Below are positions 36,013 through 44,267 of a DNA stretch of 64,000 bases, piece after piece. The notes below the pieces were generated by a model. The model did no database searches. It was given only the letters and a program-made list of their open reading frames with translations, and was not told where the DNA came from. Made by a program: the position numbers and the translations under genes. The DNA lies in contig NZ_CP085329.1 in the NCBI RefSeq assembly GCF_020614375.1, positions 372,001-436,000 of the forward strand. Reading direction: 5' to 3'. Each line of letters opens with the position of its first letter. Position 1 is the first letter of the stretch. This DNA comes from Haladaptatus salinisoli (GTDB lineage: Archaea > Halobacteriota > Halobacteria > Halobacteriales > Haladaptataceae).

Positions 36013-36490
36013 CTCACTGAGAAGTGGAAGCCGAGGTTGAAATATGGCGTTTCCAGTCATAGGTTTGAAACGAATTGCCGATACCTGTAGTAACAGATCG
36101 AGAATCACGTAGTCCTCACCTTCGACGAGTAAACGCACGGTTCCGGGAGAAGCGAACCGAGTGACGGGATTCGACGGCGAAGTCCGGTCCCCGAATCGGT
36201 CGATCCGGCGTCCTCCGTCGAAATCCCACCGCGAACGGACGTTTCGCGCCGCGTTCGCGTGCTTGTCAATCGAGGTTCTTCGAGAAAAATCGAATTGCCT
36301 GCGGATCAATCTCCTCGAATTTCTCGAAAGATCTCCGCCTCTCGAAAGACCGTCGGAAATCGCGATCGCGTCGTCGAGAAAACGAACCGTTACGGGGGTA
36401 GGCCGCGCGCCTACTCGAGGTTACTCCACCGCGTTAGAGCGCGATTTCCTCCCCCGTATTCGTAGAAGCGCATCGCCGAACCGAACCAGA
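36013..36490. other. Gene-free stretch
   Basis: About 480 bases. A minus-strand frame near 36030-36140 (segment RLLVEGEDYVILDLLLQVSAI) looks protein-like but has no start or promoter and runs into basic sequence, so it is at best a remnant. The plus-strand frame continuous with the gene at 36527 is basic and not used. Confidence 0.35.
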
Positions 36491-36505
36491 GGCTATTTAA
36501 GCTAT
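36491..36505 (+). promoter_or_regulatory. TATA element of the exported propeller-like gene
   Basis: GGCTATTTAAGCTAT, centred about 28 bases before the ATG at 36527, consistent with a leaderless transcript. Confidence 0.55.
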
Positions 36506-36526
36506 AGGCAAACATTGAAGTCCGCT

Positions 36527-38353
36527 ATGGCACGCGAGAAGGAGAACAACGAGTCGTTACTCGACCGACGTTCGTATCTAAAGGCGGCTGGTGCGGCCGT
36601 TACGGCCATCGCTTCGGCGGGGTTCACCGCCGCTTCCGTAACGCCGGGAACGACTGCGGAACGGTCGTCCGGAATCACGGATGGAATCCCCCTCGAGAAG
36701 ATGACGTGGGAGATCGACCGGACGTGGCGCGACGTGCTCCCAGAGGAGTTCGGGATCGACGAAACGCCGGCGCTCTCGTTGTACCGGTGGCAGATGGACG
36801 CTCAACCGTTCAGGAGCGCGGCGGAAGGTGCCGGCAACATGATCGGAAAACACCTCCTTACGGGGAAGGATATCGGCCAATCCATCGAGGCGGGGACGAT
36901 GACCGTGTCGAACAAGTCGGGGAGTTTCGAGGCGATGGGGTACGAGCCTCGCTGTCATCCCGTCGCGCCGTTTTTCAGCGGAATGCTCCGCGTCGAGGAG
37001 TACAGCGGAACTGGCGGAGCCTCCGGCGCCGCATCGAACGCTGGCATCGGACTCGTCGAGGACGACGACAACTATCTCTGGGTCGGAAGTAACGTGGCCG
37101 CTAACCGACTCCAGTTGTTCGAGAAACTAACCGACGACGCCGGGACAACTCGTACGAACACGGTGGCGTTCGACTCGGACTACGCTTTACCGTCGGCCCC
37201 GTTCGACTTGTACGTCATCTTTCAGGGCGACCGCGTTTCTTGTCTGGCCCGAGAGGAGGGTGACGACAAAGGCTGGAAGTACTACGGAGACGCCACCATC
37301 GGGAAAGCCGGGACGACCAACGCGGTGTACGATTTCTTCGATAGGCCGACGTGGGAGCGGTTCAATCCGTACGTCCACGCGGCGTGTGACGACGGTGAAA
37401 GTGTCGTGCTCAGCGATTTCGAGTTGTTCTACTCGTACCAAATCGGCGTGCGTGGGCCGATTCCGGTCACCTACAAAGACGGAGCACCGCTCATCGAAGG
37501 AGATAAGCTCTACTGCGCGCTCACGCCGGGAGCGGTCGAGCATCGAGGGTTCCAATCGATAGCGACCATCGACTTGGAGACGTTCGAAATCGAGATGAAA
37601 TCCGTTCTCTTCGCGGAAGCCAAGACCGACTACATCTCGAACTACGTCGCGTCGCACGTTATCTACGACGATAAGAGCGACGAGTTCACGATTATGTGGA
37701 GCGGATTCGGAAACGGTCCGAACGACCCGAAGCAAGACGACGGCTTCCAACGGATTTGGGTGACGCACACGGGAGAGAACATCCTCCACGGTACGCATTA
37801 CTTGGAGGCGGTCGACTCGAACTTACCGCGGAACCGTACCGCGGGGAACGGGGGTTACCACGACTTCAACGGTATCTATGACGAGGAAGCCGGGAAATGG
37901 CGTGCGGTGTACAACTCCGGTGGAATCGACGAGGTGTCGATCGTAGAGACGACCGACGATTCGTTAACCGGTGGGTGGTCGGTACTCGATTCGTATCGGG
38001 ATCCGACGAATCAGATCGAGGGCGGCCGGATCGTGAGGGTCAACGGCGAATACAAGGTTCTGTACGCCGACCCCACGATGTCGGGCCAGATGGTGAGTTG
38101 CGATTACCCGACTGTCTCGACGAACCGGACGGGCTTCGATTTGGAAGTGAACACGAACGATGAGGCGCCGCATCCGTCGGTCGTTCCCGTCCCGTACGAC
38201 GGCGGGACGAGGTACAAACTCATCACGATGGACGAGACGAAGATCTACGACAAAGCGGAGACGTCTCACGGAGCACTATGGATATACGAGGCCGCGGAGC
38301 AAGCTGACGGCTACGAGTTCCCGGAACGGGCCTCGCCCTCGTTCGAGAGCTAG
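36527..38353 (+). CDS. Large Tat-signal protein, probably secreted, with glycoside-hydrolase-43-like C-terminal repeats
   Basis: A 608-residue protein. The N-terminus has a twin-arginine signal (DRRSYLKAAGAAVTAIASAG, about 13-32). The first part of the mature region resembles a concanavalin-like beta-sandwich (segments GNMIGKHLLTGKDIGQSIEA, FFSGMLRVEEYSG, YLWVGSNVAANRLQLFEKL). From about residue 310 it becomes a series of blades with repeated W/Y-rich motifs (WSGFGNG, KWRAVYNSGG, GEYKVLYADPTMSG, TRYKLITMDET), as in five-bladed GH43/GH68-like propellers. I do not see a certain catalytic triad. It may bind or cleave an extracellular polysaccharide. It is next to the liv transporter but on its own promoter. 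Confidence 0.7.
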   Translation: MAREKENNESLLDRRSYLKAAGAAVTAIASAGFTAASVTPGTTAERSSGITDGIPLEKMTWEIDRTWRDVLPEEFGIDETPALSLYRWQMDAQPFRSAAEGAGNMIGKHLLTGKDIGQSIEAGTMTVSNKSGSFEAMGYEPRCHPVAPFFSGMLRVEEYSGTGGASGAASNAGIGLVEDDDNYLWVGSNVAANRLQLFEKLTDDAGTTRTNTVAFDSDYALPSAPFDLYVIFQGDRVSCLAREEGDDKGWKYYGDATIGKAGTTNAVYDFFDRPTWERFNPYVHAACDDGESVVLSDFELFYSYQIGVRGPIPVTYKDGAPLIEGDKLYCALTPGAVEHRGFQSIATIDLETFEIEMKSVLFAEAKTDYISNYVASHVIYDDKSDEFTIMWSGFGNGPNDPKQDDGFQRIWVTHTGENILHGTHYLEAVDSNLPRNRTAGNGGYHDFNGIYDEEAGKWRAVYNSGGIDEVSIVETTDDSLTGGWSVLDSYRDPTNQIEGGRIVRVNGEYKVLYADPTMSGQMVSCDYPTVSTNRTGFDLEVNTNDEAPHPSVVPVPYDGGTRYKLITMDETKIYDKAETSHGALWIYEAAEQADGYEFPERASPSFES

Positions 38354-38457
38354 TCCCCGTCGGTTCCCGTCACCCTCCGCATACTTTCAGCGAGCAATTT
38401 TGATGAACTGGTCACAACAGATTAGCGGTGAGAGATGCAAGTGTAGCGCGAACTACG

Positions 38458-39318
38458 ATGTCTGCCGCGGATAAATATCCAGAGAGCTCGTCTCGTCGTC
38501 GCTTCGTGAAGGGAGTCGTGGGAAGCGCGGCGCTGGTTGGTATCGGGACGGGGACCGCGGCGATGATGAAGACCGCGACCGCACCGACCGGCGCCGGCGG
38601 TGGTCTCACGCAGTACTACGGTGTCGAGAGCGTCGCGGGGCCTGCTCCGCGAGGAATGCCGCAAATTCCCGTCGAGATAGACGACAACGGGGATCTGCTG
38701 GGAGTGTGGCCGGAAGTGAAGAAAAAGCAGAAAGGAGGCCGAACGACTACTGTCGCCGAGCAGCGCTTAGGCGGTATCACGTACTCCTCGGAGTGGTTCC
38801 AGTACTGCGGGGTGCAGACGTATCCCGGCGTTGCACCCGACGCAGACCAGGACAATTACTTCCGGTACGCATCGTCACAGTACGAGTGGCAGTCCCAGGA
38901 GGTATCGGAGGGGGACAGGGTAAACATCGACGATTTCGCCGACTACACGACGTGGGGGAACGGCATCGGAAAGTCGGGACTCGGAAAACCGGCCTCGGCG
39001 ATCTGGCGCTCGCAGGACGTCCCGGCGAGCGGAACGATTCCCGTCCAAATCATCCGGAGTCCCAGAATCGAGCAGGCGGCAAAAACCAACCGGTGGCTGC
39101 GGGCCAGTACGAAGGAGGGCTTCGTCGCTATCTTGGACAAGTGTACGCACTTCTGTTGCGTCCCGCTGTTCAAAGCGGATCCGACGAGCGCGAAGTTCAA
39201 CGCGGAAAACGAGATCTACTGTCCGTGCCACCAGTCGGTGTACGACCCCTTCTCCATCGAGAAACTGTCGTTCGTCGCGCTGCCGCGACCGACCGGTTCG
39301 ACCAGTTCCGAAGTTTGA
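38458..39318 (+). CDS. Rieske [2Fe-2S] protein with Tat signal
   Basis: A 286-residue Rieske protein. The Tat motif SRRRFVKGVVGSAALVGIG (about 12-30) would leave it as a membrane anchor, as in other Rieske proteins. The cluster ligands are clear: CTH at Cys229/His231 and CPCH at Cys255/His258. The disulfide Cys pair is Cys233 or Cys234 with Cys257. The long region between anchor and cluster (about 40-200) is a haloarchaeal insertion. Normally the Rieske subunit pairs with cytochrome b, but no such gene is adjacent. Confidence 0.88.
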   Translation: MSAADKYPESSSRRRFVKGVVGSAALVGIGTGTAAMMKTATAPTGAGGGLTQYYGVESVAGPAPRGMPQIPVEIDDNGDLLGVWPEVKKKQKGGRTTTVAEQRLGGITYSSEWFQYCGVQTYPGVAPDADQDNYFRYASSQYEWQSQEVSEGDRVNIDDFADYTTWGNGIGKSGLGKPASAIWRSQDVPASGTIPVQIIRSPRIEQAAKTNRWLRASTKEGFVAILDKCTHFCCVPLFKADPTSAKFNAENEIYCPCHQSVYDPFSIEKLSFVALPRPTGSTSSEV

Positions 39319-39392
39319 TCGCCGGGAGGATTGCGAGCGCCGCGCCGTCACATTCTCGCTAGCGTCGAACGTAGGGGACGGTAGTGAACGAC

Positions 39393-40709
39393 ATGACGAC
39401 CGATAGTTCCGAAATAACGGTAGGAGTACTGAGCCTCCATAAGAGCAAAGAGACGAAGGCGATTTTGAACGCCGTTGCCGCGCTCGGGTACGATACGGAG
39501 TGGCTCCGCCAGGAAAACACGTCCGTTCGCGTCCACGGCGACGAGTTCACGTTCGAGCCGCACGTGGACGTTATCATCAACCGTCTCCTCGTTTCGAACA
39601 CCGATCAACCGGCTGAGGCGCTCGGGTTAGCCTGTATCTACGAAGATATCGTACCAATGCTAAACGAACCCTGTGCCGTTCTAAAAGCAGTCCACAAATT
39701 CGCGACCGCCTCCACGTTGCACTCCGCGGGGATTCCGATCCCGGACGCCTTTCTCGGTCTCGATCCCTCCCGACTGAACGAGGCGCGGTCGTACTTTGCG
39801 AACCAGGCGGTCTATAAATCTGCGATCGGGACTCACGGTGGCGGGACGTGGCTTATCGAACTGGATACTCCGATCCAACCCAAAGTCGGCAATCGGCAGG
39901 CGTTCCTCCAAAAATTCGTCAGAACAGCGGGTAGTCGTCACTTCGATTATCGCGTCTACGTCGTCGGTGGAGAAGTTCTTGGGTCGATGAAACGAACCGC
40001 AGTGCAGGGCAAGTTTCGAACGAACGTAGCGGAGGGCGGCGAAGTTACGAACGCGACGGAAGAACTCCCGCATCACGTCCGAGAGATGGCGCGAGACGCA
40101 ACAACTGCCGTCGGACTCGACTACGCCGGTGTGGATATCGTTGGCGGGGACGACGGATGGTACGTGCTCGAAGTGAACCCGACAGCGGGTTTTCGCGGGT
40201 TCTTCCGAGCGACTGGCGTTAGTCCTGCACCGTACATCGCGCAGCTAGCGATCGAGCACGTCGGTGGCGCGGTCGACGGCGACCAAGTAGCAACCCTCGC
40301 CACGCAGTTGGACGATTCGACGCCTCGCTGTACTCCTCGACCGACGTACGAACGCCGTCGGGAACCGCCGCTCATCGGATACACGGAGCGGATAACCGTG
40401 AGTGGGGCGCAGGGTTCGGAGTCCGTCCTCGCAAAATCGGACACGGGAGCCACCCGAACGAGCATCGATCTCGGATTGGCAGCGCGACTCGGGGTCGGAC
40501 CGATCAAACAACGAACGCGGGTGAAATCCGGCATTTCGAAAACGACAACGGCGCGACCTATCGTGGACGTCGTTCTTGGAATCAAAGGGGACTGGCACAC
40601 GGTGACCGCGAACGTTACCGACCGCGGACATATGAAGCATCCCGTTTTGCTCGGCCGAGACGTTCTTCAGTACTACGCCGTCGACGTTACCCAGTCCATC
40701 GAAGAGTGA
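39393..40709 (+). CDS. RimK-like ATP-grasp ligase fused to a retropepsin-like (RimB/zinc-protease type) domain
   Basis: A 438-residue two-domain protein. Residues about 1-285 form an ATP-grasp ligase of the RimK type (KFATASTLHSAGIPIPD; YKSAIGTHGGGTWLIE; metal-binding DGWYVLEVNPTAGFRGF). These enzymes add amino acids, such as Glu, to a protein or small-molecule carboxylate. After a linker, residues about 335-438 form an aspartic-protease-like domain (LAKSDTGATRTSID; LLGRDVLQYY) of the family once called ATP-dependent zinc protease. The fusion could both add and remove a residue, or ligate and process. A GTG nine bases upstream (39384) is an alternative start. The phosphoribosyltransferase downstream may be linked only by position (110-base gap). 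Confidence 0.85.
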   Translation: MTTDSSEITVGVLSLHKSKETKAILNAVAALGYDTEWLRQENTSVRVHGDEFTFEPHVDVIINRLLVSNTDQPAEALGLACIYEDIVPMLNEPCAVLKAVHKFATASTLHSAGIPIPDAFLGLDPSRLNEARSYFANQAVYKSAIGTHGGGTWLIELDTPIQPKVGNRQAFLQKFVRTAGSRHFDYRVYVVGGEVLGSMKRTAVQGKFRTNVAEGGEVTNATEELPHHVREMARDATTAVGLDYAGVDIVGGDDGWYVLEVNPTAGFRGFFRATGVSPAPYIAQLAIEHVGGAVDGDQVATLATQLDDSTPRCTPRPTYERRREPPLIGYTERITVSGAQGSESVLAKSDTGATRTSIDLGLAARLGVGPIKQRTRVKSGISKTTTARPIVDVVLGIKGDWHTVTANVTDRGHMKHPVLLGRDVLQYYAVDVTQSIEE

Positions 40710-40819
40710 TTCTACCGCAGTTGTCGCCCGGTGGTATCGCATCCGGCGGGTGGGAGCGCGAACCGCCTATTCGTTGATGGCCGCAAGAGCAAATCCGGTG
40801 AAGCGCCCATTGAGTACCG

Positions 40820-41368
40820 ATGGAAACACTCCGGCGAACTCTCGAAGATGCACCCGTCGTCACTCGCGGTGAGTACGAGTATTTCGTGCACCCTGTGACC
40901 GATGGTATTCCGCTCGTCGAAGCGGATTTACTGCGCGAGATCGTCCACGGAATCGTAGAACGCACGGCGATCGATACCGTCGACAAGATTGTCACACCCG
41001 AATCGATGGGGATTCACCACGCGACGGCCCTCTCCCTCGAGACTGACGTCCCCTTCTCAGTCATTCGAAAACGACCGTACTACTTCGAAGGTGAGGTCGC
41101 GGTCGAACAACGAACGGCGTACAGCGAACAGGAGCTATATATTAACAACGTTGGCGCAGGTGACCGCGTTCTCGTTCTCGACGATGTCTGCTCAACCGGG
41201 GGGACGCTCGCAGCGATTTGTTCCGGTCTCCTCGACATCGGCGCCGAAATCGTCGACGCTATCGTCGTCATTCGACGGCGGACCGACCATCGTTGCGACG
41301 TTCCCGTCGAGGTGAAGAGCCTCGTCGACGTTGAAATCACGGATGGGAAGGTCGTCGTCCACTCGTGA
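40820..41368 (+). CDS. hpt: Hypoxanthine/guanine (purine) phosphoribosyltransferase, archaeal type
   Basis: A 182-residue type I phosphoribosyltransferase. The N-terminal pattern LRRTLEDAPVVTRGEYEYFVHPVTDGIP and the loop VTPESMGIHHATALS match the archaeal HGPRT/APRT-like family. The PRPP-binding motif is VLVLDDVCSTGGTL (about 118-131). It salvages purine bases to nucleotides. The haloarchaeal C-terminus is slightly shortened. Confidence 0.88.
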   Translation: METLRRTLEDAPVVTRGEYEYFVHPVTDGIPLVEADLLREIVHGIVERTAIDTVDKIVTPESMGIHHATALSLETDVPFSVIRKRPYYFEGEVAVEQRTAYSEQELYINNVGAGDRVLVLDDVCSTGGTLAAICSGLLDIGAEIVDAIVVIRRRTDHRCDVPVEVKSLVDVEITDGKVVVHS

Positions 41369-42363
41369 ATATCCGATGTTTTCGACCGAACCCCCGAGAA
41401 CTTGCGGTTTTACTCCTTCCGCCATCGGAGAGCCGCCCGCCAAACTTTCCTCAGTAGCAGCCTTCCACGAGCCATCGGGGCGGTGGTGACGGGACAACAA
41501 CGATTACCAGCCTTAAAACACGGCGCCCCCTTCCCCCGATTCTCGTCCGTCTCGGACGGAGTTCGTTGGGAGAACTCGGAACTCGAGAGTACGGTATTCC
41601 ACCGCGAAACTCGATATCGCTTCCCGGCACCGAAAATCGTGTCGCCAGGGTAGCGTCTCTGATGAGTCGGCAGAGGACGCTTTGACGGCCACCCTGGACT
41701 CCGATTTGTTTCCCTCGCTGTGTCGGGCATCCCCCGATTGGCGCGTGTCAACCAATGCCCGACGGAATAGGATACCAGCTAGCACGTCTAATCCGTTGTG
41801 ACCACGTCATCAAAATTGCGGGCTGGAAAACGTATTCTGGCCGACCGTAGACGTGTACCCTGGCGACCACGAAATTCGCTACGTCGTCCCGAAATTGTTT
41901 ACACGGTATCTCGCCGTCTCGGCGATGGGCCATTTGACGGATATCCCGGTCGCCGAAAACGGATGCGCCCGCTTCTGGAGATGAGGTTCCAGCAAAGAAG
42001 TGGATCGCGGTCACGATCGCATCCGAGAGAACGGTACGCAGACGGACGTAGCCGTAGCTCTGTCGCTCCGGAAAACGGTCTGGAACCGCTTCCACGCTCG
42101 AGGCGTATTTTATTCGAACGATGCGGCCAGCGGGACGGTTCCGTACCGCCCGTCTACCAAAATCCGAGCACGAAGAGCGACCAGAGGTCTCCTTCCACCG
42201 GAAGGGTCGCTCGAGAACGTTGACCGTTACGCCGAACGAGTAACACCGTTTCCGGCGCTAGTTCGGAGAAGGATTTCGCAGGTGAGCGCGCATCGACTTC
42301 CCCACGCTATCGGGTAAGTTATTCTAAACGGTCCGTTGGAGGAGCGGTCAAATCGGTCGAAGA
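41369..42363. other. Gene-poor stretch with decayed coding fragments
   Basis: About a kilobase with no intact gene. It includes a nine-base inverted repeat (GTCGGGCAT at 41722-41730 and ATGCCCGAC at 41755-41763), a coding-like remnant (41802-41984) and an open frame from GTG 42000 to 42317 of uncertain, basic composition. No transposase motif or tRNA was recognised. Confidence 0.35.
41802..41984 (+). pseudogene. Headless coding remnant, family unknown
   Basis: A 60-codon stretch between two in-frame TGAs with strongly protein-like sequence (FWPTVDVYPGDHEIRYVV, PKLFTRYLAVSAMGHLTDI) but no start codon at its head and no promoter. It reads as the broken end of a lost gene. It could be a chance frame. 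Confidence 0.25.
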
Positions 42364-42519
42364 CTACCCTTCCTTCAATTCCTTCAGTCGAGCGAGGAGT
42401 CCGTCGAGTGAGTCGTCGCCGGTGTGCTCTCCGAGAGGGAAGCGGTTCGGGAACGGCGGCCGTCAGTTGCCCGCGTCCGATTCGCGGGTCCGTCGGTGTT
42501 CCTCTTCCGGTGGCGTCAC
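42364..42519 (-). pseudogene. Small gene with in-frame TGA
   Basis: On the minus strand a GTG (42519) follows a good SD (GGAGGAC). The frame reads TPPEEEHRRTRESDAGN, then a TGA (42463-42465), then RPPFPNRFPLGEHTGDD and LDGLLARLKELKEG to a TAG (42364). Both halves have the look of a small acidic haloarchaeal protein with a C-terminal amphipathic helix. It is either a 51-residue gene broken by one stop or a chance pattern. The family is unknown. Confidence 0.3.
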
Positions 42520-42582
42520 GTCTCACTGTCCTCCCCCCGGTCGGCCCGTACGGTTTAGGAACTGCACCTCGTTACGGTGTGC

Positions 42583-42897
42583 GTGACAGTCATTGCATCA
42601 CTCAGCGTAACGCCGGTACCGAAAGAATCGATGGCGGAGGACGTCGCGACAGCGGTCGAAGAACTCGATGGATTCGACGTCTCGTACGAGACGAACGCGA
42701 TGGGAACCGTGATCGAGGCGGACGACATCGACGAACTGTTTGCAGCGGTAAAGGCCGCCCACCGAGCGGTCGATGCCGAACGGGTCGCCACCGTCCTGCA
42801 GATCGATGACGAGCGAACCACCGACGAGCAGGCCGATGAGCAGGTTACGTCCGTCGAGGAGGAACTAGGTCGGGAAGCGACGGATGACTCCGCGTGA
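42583..42897 (+). CDS. Thiamine-binding-type protein (MTH1187/YkoF, UPF0045 family)
   Basis: A 104-residue ferredoxin-like-fold protein from GTG 42583. It opens VTVIASLSVTPVPKESMAEDVA and continues with FDVSYETNAMGTVIEADD and the helical VKAAHRAVDAERVATVLQIDD, matching the MTH1187 family, members of which bind thiamine or similar ligands. The acidic tail is a haloarchaeal addition. It overlaps the thiolase start by 14 bases, so the two are co-translated. An upstream GTG (42577) is possible. Confidence 0.8.
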   Translation: MTVIASLSVTPVPKESMAEDVATAVEELDGFDVSYETNAMGTVIEADDIDELFAAVKAAHRAVDAERVATVLQIDDERTTDEQADEQVTSVEEELGREATDDSA

Positions 42898-44068
42898 GAA
42901 CGTCGTGCTCGTGGATGGGGTTCGGACACCGCACGGGACGCTGCTCGGCTCGCTCGCGGACGTGTCAGCCGTCGACCTCGGAAAAACAGCGCTCGACGGC
43001 CTACTCGACCGCATCCCACTCGACCCAAATCGGATCGACTGGGTCGGACTCGGAAATGCGATTCAGGCGGGTATCGGTCAGGTTCCCGCCCGACAGGCGG
43101 TCGTAAAATCCGACCTCCCGAACACCACCGAAGTCACGACGATCAACGAAGCGTCCGGTTCAGGTGTCCGGGCGATCGCACTCGCCGCCGATCGAATCGA
43201 TGCCGGTCGCTCCTCGTTCGCCATCGCGGGCGGGTTCGAGTCGATGACCAACGCCCCGTGGATTCTCCCCGATCACCGGAAAGGGAAGCGCCACGGGAAC
43301 GTCACGCTCGAAGATTCGATGATCCTCGACGCCCTCTGGGACGTCAACCTCGACGTTCACATGGGCGAGATCGCCGAACGACTCGTCGACCGAGCCGGTG
43401 ATCAGTACGATCTCTCGCGCGGACGGCAGGACCGGTACGCTCTCGAGAGTCATCGGTTAGCGGCCGAAGCGATAGAAAACGGAACTTTCGACGACGAAAT
43501 CGTCCCGGTGGAGACGCCAACCGGTACCGTCGACCGCGACGAGGGACCGCGTCCGGAGTCGACCCTGGAGGATCTCTCTCGACTATCGCCAGCGTTCCGG
43601 GAAGACGGTACCGTGACACCCGCGAACGCGTCGAAGCTCTCGGACGGCGCCGGGGCCGTTTTGCTCGCCGATGCCGATGCAGCCGCTGACGCCGGTCTCG
43701 ACCCGATGGCTCGGTTATTGGACTACGAAGTCGTCTACCGAAACCCGGACGAGTTCAACGAAGCGGTCGGCGATGTGGTCGAACGGCTTCTCGACGCTAA
43801 CGATCTCGACGCCGACGATATCGGCGCGTACTGGATTAACGAAGCGTTCGCGGTCCAGTCCGTCTACGTCATGGAACGAATCGGCATTCCCCGCGAAAGG
43901 ATGAATCCCCGCGGCGGCGCCGTCGCCTTCGGACACCCGATCGGAGCCTCTGGCGGCATGCTGACGGCCTCGCTTGCGTACCAGTTCCGCCAGGAGGAGT
44001 TCGAGTACGGCCTCGTTGGTATGAGTATCGGCGGCGGTGGTGCAATACTATCGCTGTGGCAGCGGTAG
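42884..44068 (+). CDS. Thiolase family protein with Ser at both usual catalytic Cys positions
   Basis: A 394-residue thiolase (acetyl-CoA acyltransferase fold). It starts VVLVDGVRTPHGTLLGSL and has NEAFAVQSVYVMERIGI and AFGHPIGASGG (His351). In the place of the nucleophilic Cys (usually NxxCxSG) it reads NEASGSGVRA, with Ser91 (codon TCC). In the place of the second Cys (usually CIGGG) it reads MSIGGGGA, with Ser381. Haloarchaeal-type beta-ketothiolases with Ser in the active site have been described from Haloferax mediterranei, where an OB-fold partner is needed; no such partner gene is seen here. It may make or cleave 3-ketoacyl-CoA. Confidence 0.85.
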   Translation: MTPRENVVLVDGVRTPHGTLLGSLADVSAVDLGKTALDGLLDRIPLDPNRIDWVGLGNAIQAGIGQVPARQAVVKSDLPNTTEVTTINEASGSGVRAIALAADRIDAGRSSFAIAGGFESMTNAPWILPDHRKGKRHGNVTLEDSMILDALWDVNLDVHMGEIAERLVDRAGDQYDLSRGRQDRYALESHRLAAEAIENGTFDDEIVPVETPTGTVDRDEGPRPESTLEDLSRLSPAFREDGTVTPANASKLSDGAGAVLLADADAAADAGLDPMARLLDYEVVYRNPDEFNEAVGDVVERLLDANDLDADDIGAYWINEAFAVQSVYVMERIGIPRERMNPRGGAVAFGHPIGASGGMLTASLAYQFRQEEFEYGLVGMSIGGGGAILSLWQR

Positions 44069-44267
44069 CGGCTCGACGTGGGGGGCCTCGCGAGTGCCGT
44101 CGATAGAGAATTCCGGTAGCCACCCGTCGAGGCAGCACGATTCGGGTCGACGCTGATTGGGAAGCGGACAACCCTCGATCCTCCGGTATATTCTCCGAGC
44201 TTGCTCGGCTCACACGCGGGAATGGCGACCCGACGTTCCTGCGCACCGAATTCGGGATTGCTGCGGT

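Noticed and set aside
36161..36526. Longer start for the exported propeller-like protein
   Set aside because: The extension is basic, breaks the Tat signal position and lies upstream of the TATA element.
42000..42317. Possible 105-residue gene
   Set aside because: It has a GTG but no promoter or SD, and composition turns basic in the second half. Kept only as part of the gene-poor region.
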